Origin: Adineta steineri
Lineage: Eukaryota > Rotifera > Eurotatoria > Adinetida > Adinetidae
NCBI GenBank assembly: GCA_905250115.1
Contig: CAJNOI010000047.1
Span: 41,870 to 105,869, forward strand
Reading direction: 5' to 3'
Length of the DNA stretch: 64,000 bases
The position numbers and the translations under genes are program-made. Under the pieces are notes generated by a model that did not search any database, was not told the DNA's origin, and was given only the letters and a program-made list of their open reading frames with translations. Shown in pieces: positions 12,717 through 24,400 of this stretch (its first letter is position 1; each line of letters begins with the position of its first letter).

Positions 12717-12958
12717 ATTCGTTTGTATAAATATCATTATCTGTGCAGTGGTTTTTAGCGTTTTTTTTCTATAGTTTTGAAAACTTTTCACAATAAACTA
12801 ACTCGATTAAATTTTGTTTTTGTTTGACTAAAAATGACAATGAAAATAATTTTTATTCAAAAAAAAATTTTTTTATTAAAAATGTTTGGATTCTTTATAA
12901 TTTTGAATTCAGTATATATATAAATCTACTTATCAAACAGAAAAACATGATTTTTGTA

Positions 12959-14757
12959 TTAAGTAATTTTATGAATAGTAATTGATGCATTATATCGTAC
13001 ACAAAGCCAATCATTTGATGAAATAGTTAAATTAATTGGTGATTCAGTTCGATCTGTTGCTTGCATAAATCGACATTCACCTTCAACTTGACCATCTCGA
13101 TCAACCATAATTAAATGACCGGTCATAAATTCAATTAAAATAAAACTATTTAATTTCTCACACCAATCAATTCTTGGTGTATATGATAAATCACTATGCC
13201 AACATTCATTAAGTAATAATTGTTTAATACATAACCAATCTTTACCATTATTTGTAACATTAAATACACATACACCAACTTCATGACGTCGTTCGAAACG
13301 ATAACCTATTGTAATTTGATCATTTGATCCAGCAGCGATATCACTTATTTCTCCAGGTAATTGTCCTGATCCTCGATTAACGCGACTTGGCATTATATCA
13401 CGAAATGTTTTACATAATTGTTCTTCTTTATCATAATTTATTAGAAGAATTTCATCACCATTATAAGATGCACTACCATGAGCAGATGTTAAATAAATGA
13501 ATGTTTCATTACATGTCAATCGTTTCGTAGTACGATCAGGAAATATACGAAATTCTTCGAGTTTATTTGTATCATGTTTAAAGAGACGTAAACGTGCACG
13601 ATTAAGTACTAAATAACCTGAAAGTTTATCTGAATAAACAATATCTTGTATCCATTCATCATCATCACCATTAATAGTTTGATCTGGATTGCCCCAATCA
13701 ATAGATTTTTTGTCTGTTGGATTTAATAAATCAGGTATAAATGTTAAACGACAACTATGGGTTGCTTGATTGTAACTATTATAAAGTAATTGATTACCAT
13801 GGCAGCAAATTGTGCCAGCATTTTTATCAGAATTTGTAGAAATTATTTTCGGATTGATACGTTGAATGTGACGTGTTTTACCAGCATCAAATTCATCATA
13901 ATTTGCAGCATCAGCTGATGCTCCATTTTCGTTTGTTGTACTGTTTGATTCAATTTCTGGTTCTTGAGGTGTCAATGTATTTGTATCTGATATTGTTGAT
14001 TCTACATGTGATAATGCATTTGTATTTGAATCTGTTCGTTCTACAAGTGGTGGCGAATGTCTGTTTGATGCTGTTGGAGGAGTTGATAAAGACGTTGTTG
14101 AATCATTTTGATTGTTTAGAATTGGTTCCAATGGTGCATTTGTAGTTAATAGTGATGGGTGTAATTTTGATTGAATTATTGAATCTAAACTAGCTTCATC
14201 ATGATTGATTGGTGGTATAGCTTGAATATCTTCAGTTTTATTTTGAATTTGATGACCCAATTCGATAAGTTTATTTAAATTATCATGCACAACACGATGT
14301 GATTCCGCTGATAAATCATTTAATATTTGTTCAAATGTTGAAATATCTGTAAAATTATTTTCATGTTGTTGAACATCATTGAGAGCTTTTTCAGCTGCAT
14401 CATTAATATCTTGAATACGTTTGCGTTTCTATAAAAATAAATCGTTGTAAAAAAGAAATAGCTTTAATTTTTAAATAGAATACAAACCCAATCGTTTATA
14501 TTTGTTCGAATAGCATTGATATGGCTATTTTCGTTATCACATATTATGTTTATTTTATTTAATTTTTGTGCAACTTGTTCACGATGAACTTGAAATTCAA
14601 GACTAATTTGTTCGACATGTTGATGAATGCAAGTAAAATCAAATTTATCACCACATGTACATATTAAATCATAGGGTTGCGCTTCACAGATAATACAAAG
14701 CTCCCTTGAATTCGAACTTGTTGATGATTGCGATGTTAATGTCGTTGTCGTGGCCAT
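12959..14757 (-). CDS. Zinc-finger (B-box-like), coiled-coil and probable beta-propeller protein (2 exons, 559 aa)
   Basis: Exons 14757-14488 and 14428-12959 join in phase 0 to give 559 residues. Residues about 20-50 carry Cys and His in the spacing C-x2-C-x8-C-x-C-x7-C-x-H-x-H (CIICEAQPYDLICTCGDKF and following), resembling a B-box or small RING-like zinc finger. A helical, probably coiled-coil section follows (about 50-150), then a disordered Ser/Thr/Asn-rich linker (about 150-250). The last 300 residues are beta-rich repeats with recurring Asp/Trp turns, most like a beta-propeller. The order recalls TRIM-NHL proteins, but the RING is absent and the repeats do not match NHL clearly. Function unknown. 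Convergent with the GH63 gene, 242 bp apart. Confidence 0.75.
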
Positions 14758-15906
14758 ATATAATCTAGAACGAAAAATTCTCGGAGGTTTTTAAAGTATT
14801 CTTTGCAACCACAATGATTGTGTCAGATGAAATCGGTAAAAAGAAAATGATTGAGACAATGCAGACGACATGCTATAGGCAAACAAGCTTTTTCTTCTTC
14901 CCCTACGTACATATTTTGTTGGAAAAAAGGAAAAAGTAAAGATATTTTGTTCTGTTGTTTTTATTAATACTGTGCATCTATGCAAAACTATTTGAATAAT
15001 GTTTATTTTATCATGACGTAGTATGTTGAAGAATTGTTAATAGAAGCAAAAGCAGTATAATATAATGGAATAAATAGTTTACAGGTTTCTTATATATCAT
15101 CGGATACAAACTTTATTAAAAATAAAAATAAAATATGTGCATGTCGACATACAGACAAATTGTTTATCATAATGCGATCACCACGTGACAGTTTACGATG
15201 TATTGCTAGTAAATTATAAATACCTTTTTTTTTATTGTGTTCTGTTTACAGCGCAAAACCATATATTCTTTGAATTACTTGGTAAAAACCAACATTTTTT
15301 TTAAAGGTTGATGAATCATATACGTCGTCGAGGTTAAACTATTACATCAATTTCGAGATATGCCACTTGTCGCAAACTGATAAGAATAAAAAAAAGTGAA
15401 GTAGTTTTCAAAAAAATTAATAAGTTTAATTTAAGAAAATGGTTGTGAACTAACTGAATATAATGTTTATTAGTTTATGATTCAAAGAAAACTAAGTAAA
15501 AATGCAATTAACCTTTTTCTTTGACTAAAAAAAAGTTGCTGACATCCACTTGAGAAGATGATATATAAGTATATCAAAAAAAAACTATTCGAAAGAGATT
15601 GACAGGAATAAAAGACATATAAAGATTAATTGTACTTTTATCTTTAAGATAATGTACATTTTCTCTTTCTTATGTGTTTCAAGTACTTTTTTTAAATTAT
15701 ACGATAATCACTCAATGAACATGTACCCTTACGAGTGAGATAAATATAGTAAAACTTTACTAGTACACATTCGAAATTAAATATCCATACAGTATTAATA
15801 GTGATCATAGTGATGTAGGAGATAACGAATCAGTACACAACTTGCTACACATTTTTCATAATGAATGATGAGTATGTATGCACTTCGCTGAGAACCAAAT
15901 TACAGA
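14758..15906. other. Intergenic, no gene seen
   Basis: AT-rich sequence upstream of the zinc-finger gene. The short open frame at 14791-14985 on the minus strand has no family features and probably overlaps the promoter or 5' UTR. Confidence 0.45.
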
Positions 15907-16214
15907 TAGAGAACTGCAAAGTGGTCCTGGCGGGGCTGGGACCGGGACCAAGACTAAAATTGTCAGCTAATTCCTCAATGTTTTTATCAAGTATGAGACC
16001 AGACATTTTCTTATTTCTTTTTTTTTCTTTAATTAAAAATTGGCAAATATGTTATTTTATAGTTTAAGAAAAACCGTATAGATTGAATTTACAATCGAAA
16101 AAGCGGGAATTTTCGTGAACTTCATATTTTTTTGCATAGATGAAGACAACACCAGAATTATTCTTAAGCTTTTATCAAGACCGGGACTAAAAAAAGTAAT
16201 TTTGCAGTTCCCTA
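15907..16214. mobile_element. hobo-like hAT MITE, 308 bp, perfect target-site duplication
   Basis: The left terminus reads TAGAGAACTGCAAA and the reverse complement of the right terminus reads TAGGGAACTGCAAA (13 of 14 identical). This core resembles the hobo terminal repeat (CAGAGAACTGCA). The element is bounded by identical 8-bp direct repeats ATTACAGA at 15899-15906 and 16215-16222, the signature of hAT insertion. The interior has GGGACCGGGACC on the left and GACCGGGACTAAAA on the right, and no transposase. The intact duplication suggests a fairly recent insertion. Confidence 0.85.
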
Positions 16215-16222
16215 ATTACAGA

Positions 16223-16575
16223 TAACAGAAATTCAATGATTCTTTTTTTTCAACGAAAAGATACGCAATCAGCTTCGATAGATTAACGAATTGTTTACAT
16301 TGTCTTCGAGATTTTTCGACAATACCGTTTGTTTTTATTCTATTTTCTTTCGAAGTTATAATAAAGTTTAACATGAAAAAGATTTTAACAAACAAAAAAA
16401 AAAAAAAGAAGAAAAAATCGTTATCATTTAACAAAGGACTAGAATACAACTAGCAACAATAACAAAAGAAAAACTAAATGTAAATCGAAATTTGTTTAAA
16501 TAATGTTCTACGAGCTTTTCCTTTGCATAAATCGAATGCTATAATAAACAGGAAATATTAATGTTATACAATAAA
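16223..16575. other. Intergenic, downstream of LOTUS-Tudor gene B
   Basis: AT-rich, with a poly-A run near 16393-16406. No coding sequence was seen. It should hold the 3' UTR of the minus-strand LOTUS-Tudor gene. Confidence 0.45.
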
Positions 16576-19500
16576 TCATAAATTAACACCAGATGGTAAT
16601 TTTTGTCGAAGATCATCAACAATAAATGTTAAATTTTGAAGTAATTCAGAATATTGTTTATATAATTGAGTATCATTTGATGAAATCTTTCCAGAATTTA
16701 TAAATGGTAAATTATTCTGAATATATTTTATTATATTTTCATCAATAACAACATGATCATCCAATACAAGAATTGTATTAATTAATGTTTTACATCGTTC
16801 CATTAAATCTTTTAATTTATCAGTTTTAGTTACTGTTGATTGTTGCTGTTGTTGATCTAACACAAAACAAAAAAAAAATATGATTTTATATTATAATCTT
16901 CTATTAATTATACCATTATTATTTTTTGTAGTAAAACCAGGTGGTGGTGTCAATGGGACATTTCTAATTTGTTGTTGTGATGATGCACCTAAACGCATTT
17001 TTTCAACTAATGATTGAAGTTCATTTTCAATAGATTCAAGTTGAACACTACAGCCAGTTATATCATTGGTACGTAATAAATTACATAGAATATTTCTACT
17101 TTAAGAAAAAAAATTAATTAATTAAAATCTTTGCAAATATAAAAGTATTGGACTTTCAACATCTATTATAGCTTTATGAGAAACTTCAATATTTCATTTT
17201 ATAGAAGACTATTTACTACACAAGTCTCAATTTCTGGTATTGATTTACTGAGTTTTTTATTTCAATCAGATGTTATAGGTGTAAAATTGTATATACTTGA
17301 AAAACTTCCAGTATATATTGATGATAGCTGAATCTCTCTCTCTCAATAAGACTCTTTCTAATAGATCTCTGTATTTTCATCAATGGGATTCCCAAATTCT
17401 GCCAGTATCATTATATGATTACATATGTATAAAAATAGCTCCTGGTAACTTTACTGAGGGATTTAGACTATAATATGCTTATTCCGATAATGTAACGTTA
17501 ATTTTATACTAATCTTGTGCTATTACAGTTGGCGAATATCCACTGGGCTTACGCCAAATCGCGCCTGAACTTTCACCAATTGGCGAATGTTCATTGTAGT
17601 TTCGCCAACAAACCCTCCGCACTTTCGCCAATGACTAATGTCCTATTAGACGAAGAGATAGTAAGCCTCATCAATCAGTGATAGTTCACCATCCTCTCTC
17701 TCCCATATAGATGTAACTCTGATATTGATTAGCGATACTTCAATAATACACTACATATAAATACCGATTAGCTAATAATTCATTATATCGTTCCGTATCT
17801 TTTTGATTTGTAGATTGAGCTGATGACACTGGTGTTACAGCCTTTGGAGGTTTGTAACAATCCTATAAAACAGATAATATATTTATTATCTAATAAATAC
17901 GAAGTATTTCATACATGACTATTCTTCCAGTATTGTGTGTCACTGGATGCTACAATTTGTTGACGTAATGTTTCGATAAGTAATGAAGCATTTGTAACAT
18001 GTAGTTCAAGAAATTTTAAAGTTGATATTAAATCAAAAAGAAAGAGAAAATCTTGATTAATATGAAGACAATTTGATAGATTTGTTTGTTTAAGAAAATC
18101 AAATATCGAACGATATTCTTCTGTTTGTTGAAAGCGTGTACGTGACATTAACTAGAACGAAAAAAATGAATTTAAATTTTAAGAAATATTTTTTTGAATT
18201 AATGTTGATTTACAGTTTCAGATAGAAGATCTGATTCAGATACATTTAAAAGATGTGCTAAACTGAAACATGGAATGAATGGTCTGTTATCATTATAACG
18301 AATAAGATAAAATGAATTATTTTCATCAATTGTAATTAATTTGCATTGATATTCAGCATCGGAAAAATGATCTGTTTGTTGAAAATTATCATTTTCTGGT
18401 AATTTAAATTCCGAATTAATTTGATTGGTTTCTGGTGTAGATGGTCGGGAATCTGGTAATGGACATTGACGAGCAGTATCTATAAAATCGAATTTTAATT
18501 CAACAGGATTTGGTGCATTTGATCTAAATATTTAAAAATTAAAATCTTCGGATATAAATAAATTTGAAAAAAAAACATACTGTTTTTGTTCATATTGTTC
18601 TATTGCAGCATTATTGGAATGTTTTTCTATGTTAACCTAAAACAATATCTTACTTTAATTTGACACTTGAAAGACATCGATTTTAAATACTAAAACTATT
18701 ATTTATATCGATAATATTGAGAAATGATTGATCTCTTATACTTGAATAGTATATATTCTATGTTTTCTTAATATTAAATTTGATCAAGAATGTAACATGC
18801 ACAGTATAGATTCAAATATGTATCAAGTACTGTGGTAGGAGAAGGTAAATGAATCTTATTTAATTTCAGAGTAGATTTAATTAAACTGTTTATATCAGCG
18901 TTCATGCTCAGATTGAACATTGACATATACATTGTTATAGAAGCATGTCATTAAAAAGCAGAGTAAGAGTAAAATAGAAGTTGGCTATGCGGTGAAAGCA
19001 AGTAATTATGATATTTATTTACCGTGATTATTTAGTTTGAAATAATAAAATCCATTGGTGGATTGAAATGACTTTCTAAACATCGCAAATTTGACCTTTC
19101 TGAATTGTTTTGAAAGGATCTCAATCAAGGATATATGTAAAGAGTCAGAATTTGGAAGCTTTGAGTTATTAATACTATCAACAGATATCTCTCAAATCTT
19201 TGCGTGACTTATTAAGTTAAAATAGAAGCTATCAATTAATCCAGTATAAGTCTATATTTCTATCTTAATTTATTTCTCTGAGCAATCGATGTGAGTACTT
19301 CAAGAAAATTTTGTAACTGCGCAAAATCAAACTACTCTGAATCGATTCAAAGTCTTTGAATACTGCTATTCTATGGATATTTTTTTATCACCTTAGACTA
19401 ATAGTACTGTTTGAAATATAATAATAAGAAATTAATAAAATAACTATGAAACGATAATTATTTACAAATATTTAATTTCGATATCTAACACGCGGAATTA

Positions 19501-21111
19501 TGCCTAATTTTAAATACAATTCATCGATGAATGTTTGTACAAATTATAAAAAACTTCCTACTGCAAGTTTTAAATCGACAACAACAATATCATTTAAATA
19601 TGTTCCATCAGCATCCGAAATCCTAATTGTTACAAGTCCATTCATATATCCAACTGGTTCAATAAACAATGGGCCATGTTTACATAATTCATAAACTTCT
19701 TTATATGTTTCTATTGGCCATTGATTATCATCGGGTAGAAAAAAAACATTATCTAATCGACATGCAATAGCCATACAAGGTAATTCAGCAAAATGTGTAA
19801 CTAAATATTTAAATTGTTGATCTTCTTTATTCACTTCTTCTGTTGTACCATAATCAACATAAACAATAACACATTTATATAAATCACTTTCTTTTATAAA
19901 TACACGATGATAGATTCCATCATATTGTGTTACACATGATAAACCTGTCTCAACGTTTTTGATAATTAATGTATTTGATATTGAACTTGAATAATATGAA
20001 CTAAATATATTCAAAAAAATTATAGATTAATGCTTAATGAATGAAAAAATCTATTCTTTACTCAAGTTCTTCCATTAATGTTTCAATATGTTCGTGATAT
20101 CGAGCTGGTTGTATATGAATACAATGTTCATTTTTATCAACATTTGATACAAAACCTTGAAAACGTGAATCATTTATATATGAAAAAAGATTATTTGCAT
20201 AACGAAAATTTGATGGAACAATGCCCGAATTTGTTATTTGTTGAAGTAATTGAACTTGTGTCTGAAAATAAAAATCAATTAAATTTCTTTTGTTTTGTTT
20301 TCTATATGATATTTACTTGTGCAACTTGTTTGGGATCCAAAAGTGTAATAATATGATCACATGAACCATTTTCTTCACCATGACGTGAGATACTTGCAAA
20401 ATCACCAACATAATCTTGAAGTAATAATATATTTGCAAGTTTTAATTCAGTTAAAAGACTATTGCCAAATTGTTTCTAATAAATGATTATTTTTAAATAA
20501 ACTAAAAACTCTATTATTATTTACTTGATAAAGTTCATCTAAAGCCAAAAGTCGAATACCATGAGCATATTCTGTCAAAAGCTATTTATAAAAATAAAAA
20601 AATTCAATTTTTTCGTTTCTTTTTTTCGTCTTACCATTTGAATATTATTAATAACTTCTTCTTCTCTATCAGCTTCTTCATCATATTGTTCTCCATATTC
20701 ATCGACTTCATATTCAGATAAACGAAATGCTAAAGGGAAATAAAATTTCTTTTAATTAAATAAATAAATCAACAAACCAGAATCTTGTGAATTTTGATAA
20801 TGATTATTATTATTATTATCATTTGTATTGTTATTAACAGTAATTCGTAATGATGTTAAATCGTTTATCACACGACGATCATCAAGAAAATTTGTATTAG
20901 TTGTTTGTCGTGCATCATATGAAGCCATTCGAGGTTGTGAAGCACCTGTTACATATGCTCTGATTTGTTGTTGTTGGAATTGATTAAATCGAGGTGGATT
21001 TTGAACCTAGAGTATAAATGAATATCATAAATATAAATTATTATTATTATTCTCTTACATTTGATCTGTTATTAGAAGTTGGAATTGGTTGTCGTATAGC
21101 TGCACGTGGTG
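16576..21111 (-). CDS. LOTUS and extended-Tudor protein, paralogue B (13 visible exons; 5' end lost in gap)
   Basis: Exons in reading order: from the gap to 21059, 21006-20778, 20729-20635, 20581-20525, 20475-20317, 20261-20062, 20000-19562, 18636-18581, 18523-18214, 18151-17915, 17862-17765, 17098-16914, 16856-16576. The visible frame encodes 798 residues. Order: Gln/Asn-rich linker; a LOTUS (OST-HTH) domain spanning exons 4-5 (TEYAHGIRLLALDELYQK, then LANILLLQDYVGDF); an extended Tudor domain with core VYVDYGTTEE; a conserved FIPCFSLAHLLNV segment; and a helical C terminus. LOTUS domains bind Vasa-type helicases and G-rich RNA. Tudor domains bind methylated arginine on Piwi proteins. A germ-granule or piRNA role is therefore inferred. 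Gene A upstream is a paralogue with matching exon pattern. Confidence 0.85.
17526..17635. repeat. Short inverted-repeat element built on TTGGCGAA, possible MITE
   Basis: The 110 bp in an intron of the Tudor gene contains TTGGCGAA or its reverse complement at both ends and internally (near 17529, 17580, 17600 and 17624). The ends read CAGTTGGCGAA and, on the other strand, GTCATTGGCGAA, each flanked by TA. TA flanks would suit a Tc1/mariner-type MITE, but the outermost bases do not match and the case is weak. It is clearly more GC-rich than the rest of the intron. Confidence 0.4.
18637..19561 (-). other. Large intron of LOTUS-Tudor gene B (925 bp)
   Basis: Its donor is GTAGGA directly after the codon for Ala at the end of the Tudor exon. 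Read-through would stop eight bases short of 19551, at the TAA ending at 19544. The acceptor TTTTAG precedes the exon at 18636. The frame continues in phase 0 and the downstream exons align with those of paralogue A, which supports splicing over termination. No gene or repeat was recognised inside. Confidence 0.6.
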
Positions 21112-21211
21112 NNNNNNNNNNNNNNNNNNNNNNNNNNNNNNNNNNNNNNNNNNNNNNNNNNNNNNNNNNNNNNNNNNNNNNNNNNNNNNNNNNNNNNNNN
21201 NNNNNNNNNNN
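21112..21211. other. Assembly gap (100 N)
   Basis: Exactly 100 N, the usual placeholder for a gap of unknown size. It removes the 5' exons of LOTUS-Tudor gene B and possibly its promoter, so the true distance between the two paralogues is not known. Confidence 0.95.
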
Positions 21212-21458
21212 AAAAAACTATATCAAAAAGAAATCACTACACATACATAATAGATCTATGAATTGTTTTTTTATATAGTTAACGAAAAATAAACACACAT
21301 ATATTTATATATATATAATCAGAGAAGAAGAAGAAAGACAAGAAAAAGTATTTTTTATATTTATTTACATTTTGTTTTGTTCCTTTATTTTTTGTATTTC
21401 AAAATAGTTATAATCACAGTTTGTTATTTAAACTAAAAAAATAGTAAAGAAAATCAAT
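21212..21458. other. 3' flank of LOTUS-Tudor gene A
   Basis: AT-rich sequence between the gap and the stop codon of gene A, with an (AT)n tract near 21301-21317. No coding exon of gene B was found here, so its start must lie in the gap. Confidence 0.5.
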
Positions 21459-24400
21459 TTAATATATTGTATCAAGTAAATCCGTTCGTTGTACATAAGA
21501 TCGAATAGTTGGTTGAAATGTTTCGATAATTCCTAAACAATAATTATATATACCAATACGTTCATCTAATGATATATTATTGCTAATTAAATTTGGTAAA
21601 TTATTATTTGCTTCTTGTAATAAAAGCCGATCTTGTTCATCAGATATATCCGATTCAAGTTTAAAAAATTGTATAACATTTTTTGTTATACGATATAAAT
21701 CTTGAAAACGATCTTCAATATCATCAGGATCAATTGTATGAATATCAATATTTTGATGATGAAAACGAATATTTAAAGAAAATTGTTGGTCAAATGGACG
21801 TGCTATACGATAACGTGTTTCACGCATTTTATTATTTGAGGATTTAATTTTAGTTGAAGATGATATTGGTTTTAAATTCATATTATGATCTATTGGAGAA
21901 GGAACTGTACTATTCATAGAATGCATTTCTTGATGAAGATGATTTAATTTATCTTCAATCTCTTGTATTTCATTTTGAGATGATAAATTAGAATAATTTT
22001 TAGATAATGAAACCAATTGTTCCCTAGATAGATACATAAATTTTAAGTTTAATAAATAATTAAATATTATTTTTACCTTCGGAAATTTAATATATCCCTT
22101 CGTTGATATAAGTTTTCCTGATGTGACTCCAGATTGTCAGTATTTGTATAAGAGTTCTATATCAAAAAAAAACAAAAAAGTAAATGTCAGATTATTTTAT
22201 TGAAACTAAACAAAATGATATATAGTATTGCTTTTAGTTTATCTCTATATAGTTGGAATAGTAGTAAGTCTAGACCCTCGATGTAGTGTATAACTATTTA
22301 TACCCCTTAACTTTCTTTTTTTTTCTTTTCTGCGCACGTTTTCCAATATAGTGAAAAGAAATCTGAATGTGTTTCGATAATCATTTCTTTCAGGATAGAA
22401 TGTTAAATTTATCGACGAAAAGCAAAAATATTATAAGTTCTAATTGTTGTAAGGAATCGAGCTAACCAAAGATATGAAAGAACAATTAGAAAATATACAT
22501 CTCGAATGATTAAATCTGGTAGTATTAAAGGTTAATTTGAATTCTGTAGTTAGATCTCTCACCGAGGAGGATTAAATCTCAGTATGGATTAGATGTATAC
22601 TAATGAAATAAATAGTCATTGGAATCGAATCGTGCGATTTATCACTAAGATTTCTTTTTTCGGGCGGGCGAAATGGAAATTCCCGGTGGGCACCGCCTAT
22701 CAGTGCTTTGCCTAAATCTTGTCTTTCGGGTGGACGAATCGAAATTTCAGGTGAGCGGCACCCACCCGCTAAATAAAACTCTAGTTGGATGGATGAATGA
22801 TAGGACTATAAATTTCACTCAAACATTTATATTACTAAAGTAATTATCTATAGTTTTTGATAATTTATAAAACAGTAAAAAATCTATCAAATAGTCTTGT
22901 ATGCTGTTGCAAATTCTTTAAGAATAAACAAATGATTATCGAGTATGTCAAGTAATGCAGAAAACGACAATCCGGAAAATCAAAATAGGGAAAAAAATAA
23001 TCCGGAAAAAGAGTAAATCACCTTGAAAGATTGTGTGGTGGGTGTGTTGGTGTGGAAGAAGAGTAGTCCATACCGAAACATCTAGACCTACACTTCTCCT
23101 CACCCACCCACACTCTGAAATAAGCTTATCAAATTGCCTCTAATATGTCCAAACCTTTTACTTGTTGCGTCTTCTATGATTAATAAACGTCAAGTAAAAT
23201 TTTTCCGGATTTCCTGACAACATCTGATTATTTATTCTGGTAATGAAACGATGGTCTCTAAGAGATTTTAATTATAAGTAAACTCGAGTCAGACTAACTA
23301 AGAACTTATAACTATTCCTTTTAAAATTACTACCTATAATCAAAAACTACAATCTGAAATTTCACTAGTCTCATCAAATTCACTGTTTCTACTACCACTA
23401 ATAAACACATATTCAATTCAAATAATCTTTTCACTTATTTTAATATACCTTTGTTTCATTCCAATATCCAGGTCTTTCATAATCCTCATATTCTTGACGA
23501 AATGCATCAAGAATATCACCTTCTTGAAATTTAGTTTGAATTAAATAATCTCGAACTGAACTAAGATCATAAATTATAATTGTTGCATTATTATCATTCC
23601 GATTGATATGTGGACATTTACTTGATTCTGGAATGCATCGTAAATCATGAAATATTTTTTCAAATAATTTCGAAAATTCAATTTCTGTTTCTCGTATAAG
23701 ATTCTACAATAATAAAAAAATACAATTTTTAATTAGAAAATGTTTTTAAAAAAAATATATCATACGAATTGTGGAAGAGAATTTTCATCTACATTCAATA
23801 ATCGTGCAACTTCAAAACAGGGTAAACAAGGTCGTCCAGTAAATGGATGTTTAACAAAATAATATGCATGCTCAACTGATATTTGGAAGTATTTGATATT
23901 ATTTCCATCTATATTATAATCAATATTATTTTGTTTTGGTCGTAATAATAAGCTTTGATCAATAGAATTATTCGTATGATTTGTATTTAATTGTCTAAAT
24001 AAATATAATAAAAACTAATGCAAACTATACAATATATTATTAACATACATGTTCGATGGTATTGATTCAAACTAAAATAAGAAAAAGAAATTTTTTTATT
24101 GAAAAATATATATATTTCAATAAATTTACTTCAGAATATTGTGCATCATTCCATTCAATAGCTAAATTATGTTGAATAAGTAATTGATTAATTGATTGTT
24201 GTCGATTTTCATCGATCCATAAATAAATCGAATAAAATGAATCCAAAGAACCAATAATTTCAACAAAAAAATTTCTATTCGAACATAAATCAATAATAAA
24301 TTGTCTAGATTCATCTGGCCATTGTCGAGATTCATCTTCCCATTGTATAGATGTATTTGGATAATATATATTTGCTAAACGACAATCATAAACTTGTGTT

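Noticed and set aside
19544..19561. Stop codon ending the Tudor exon of paralogue B at 19544
   Set aside because: A GTAGGA donor precedes it, the next exon joins in phase 0, and paralogue A continues in the same way.
21018..21278. Open frame running through the N gap
   Set aside because: It is an artefact of translating N. The real coding strand here is minus.
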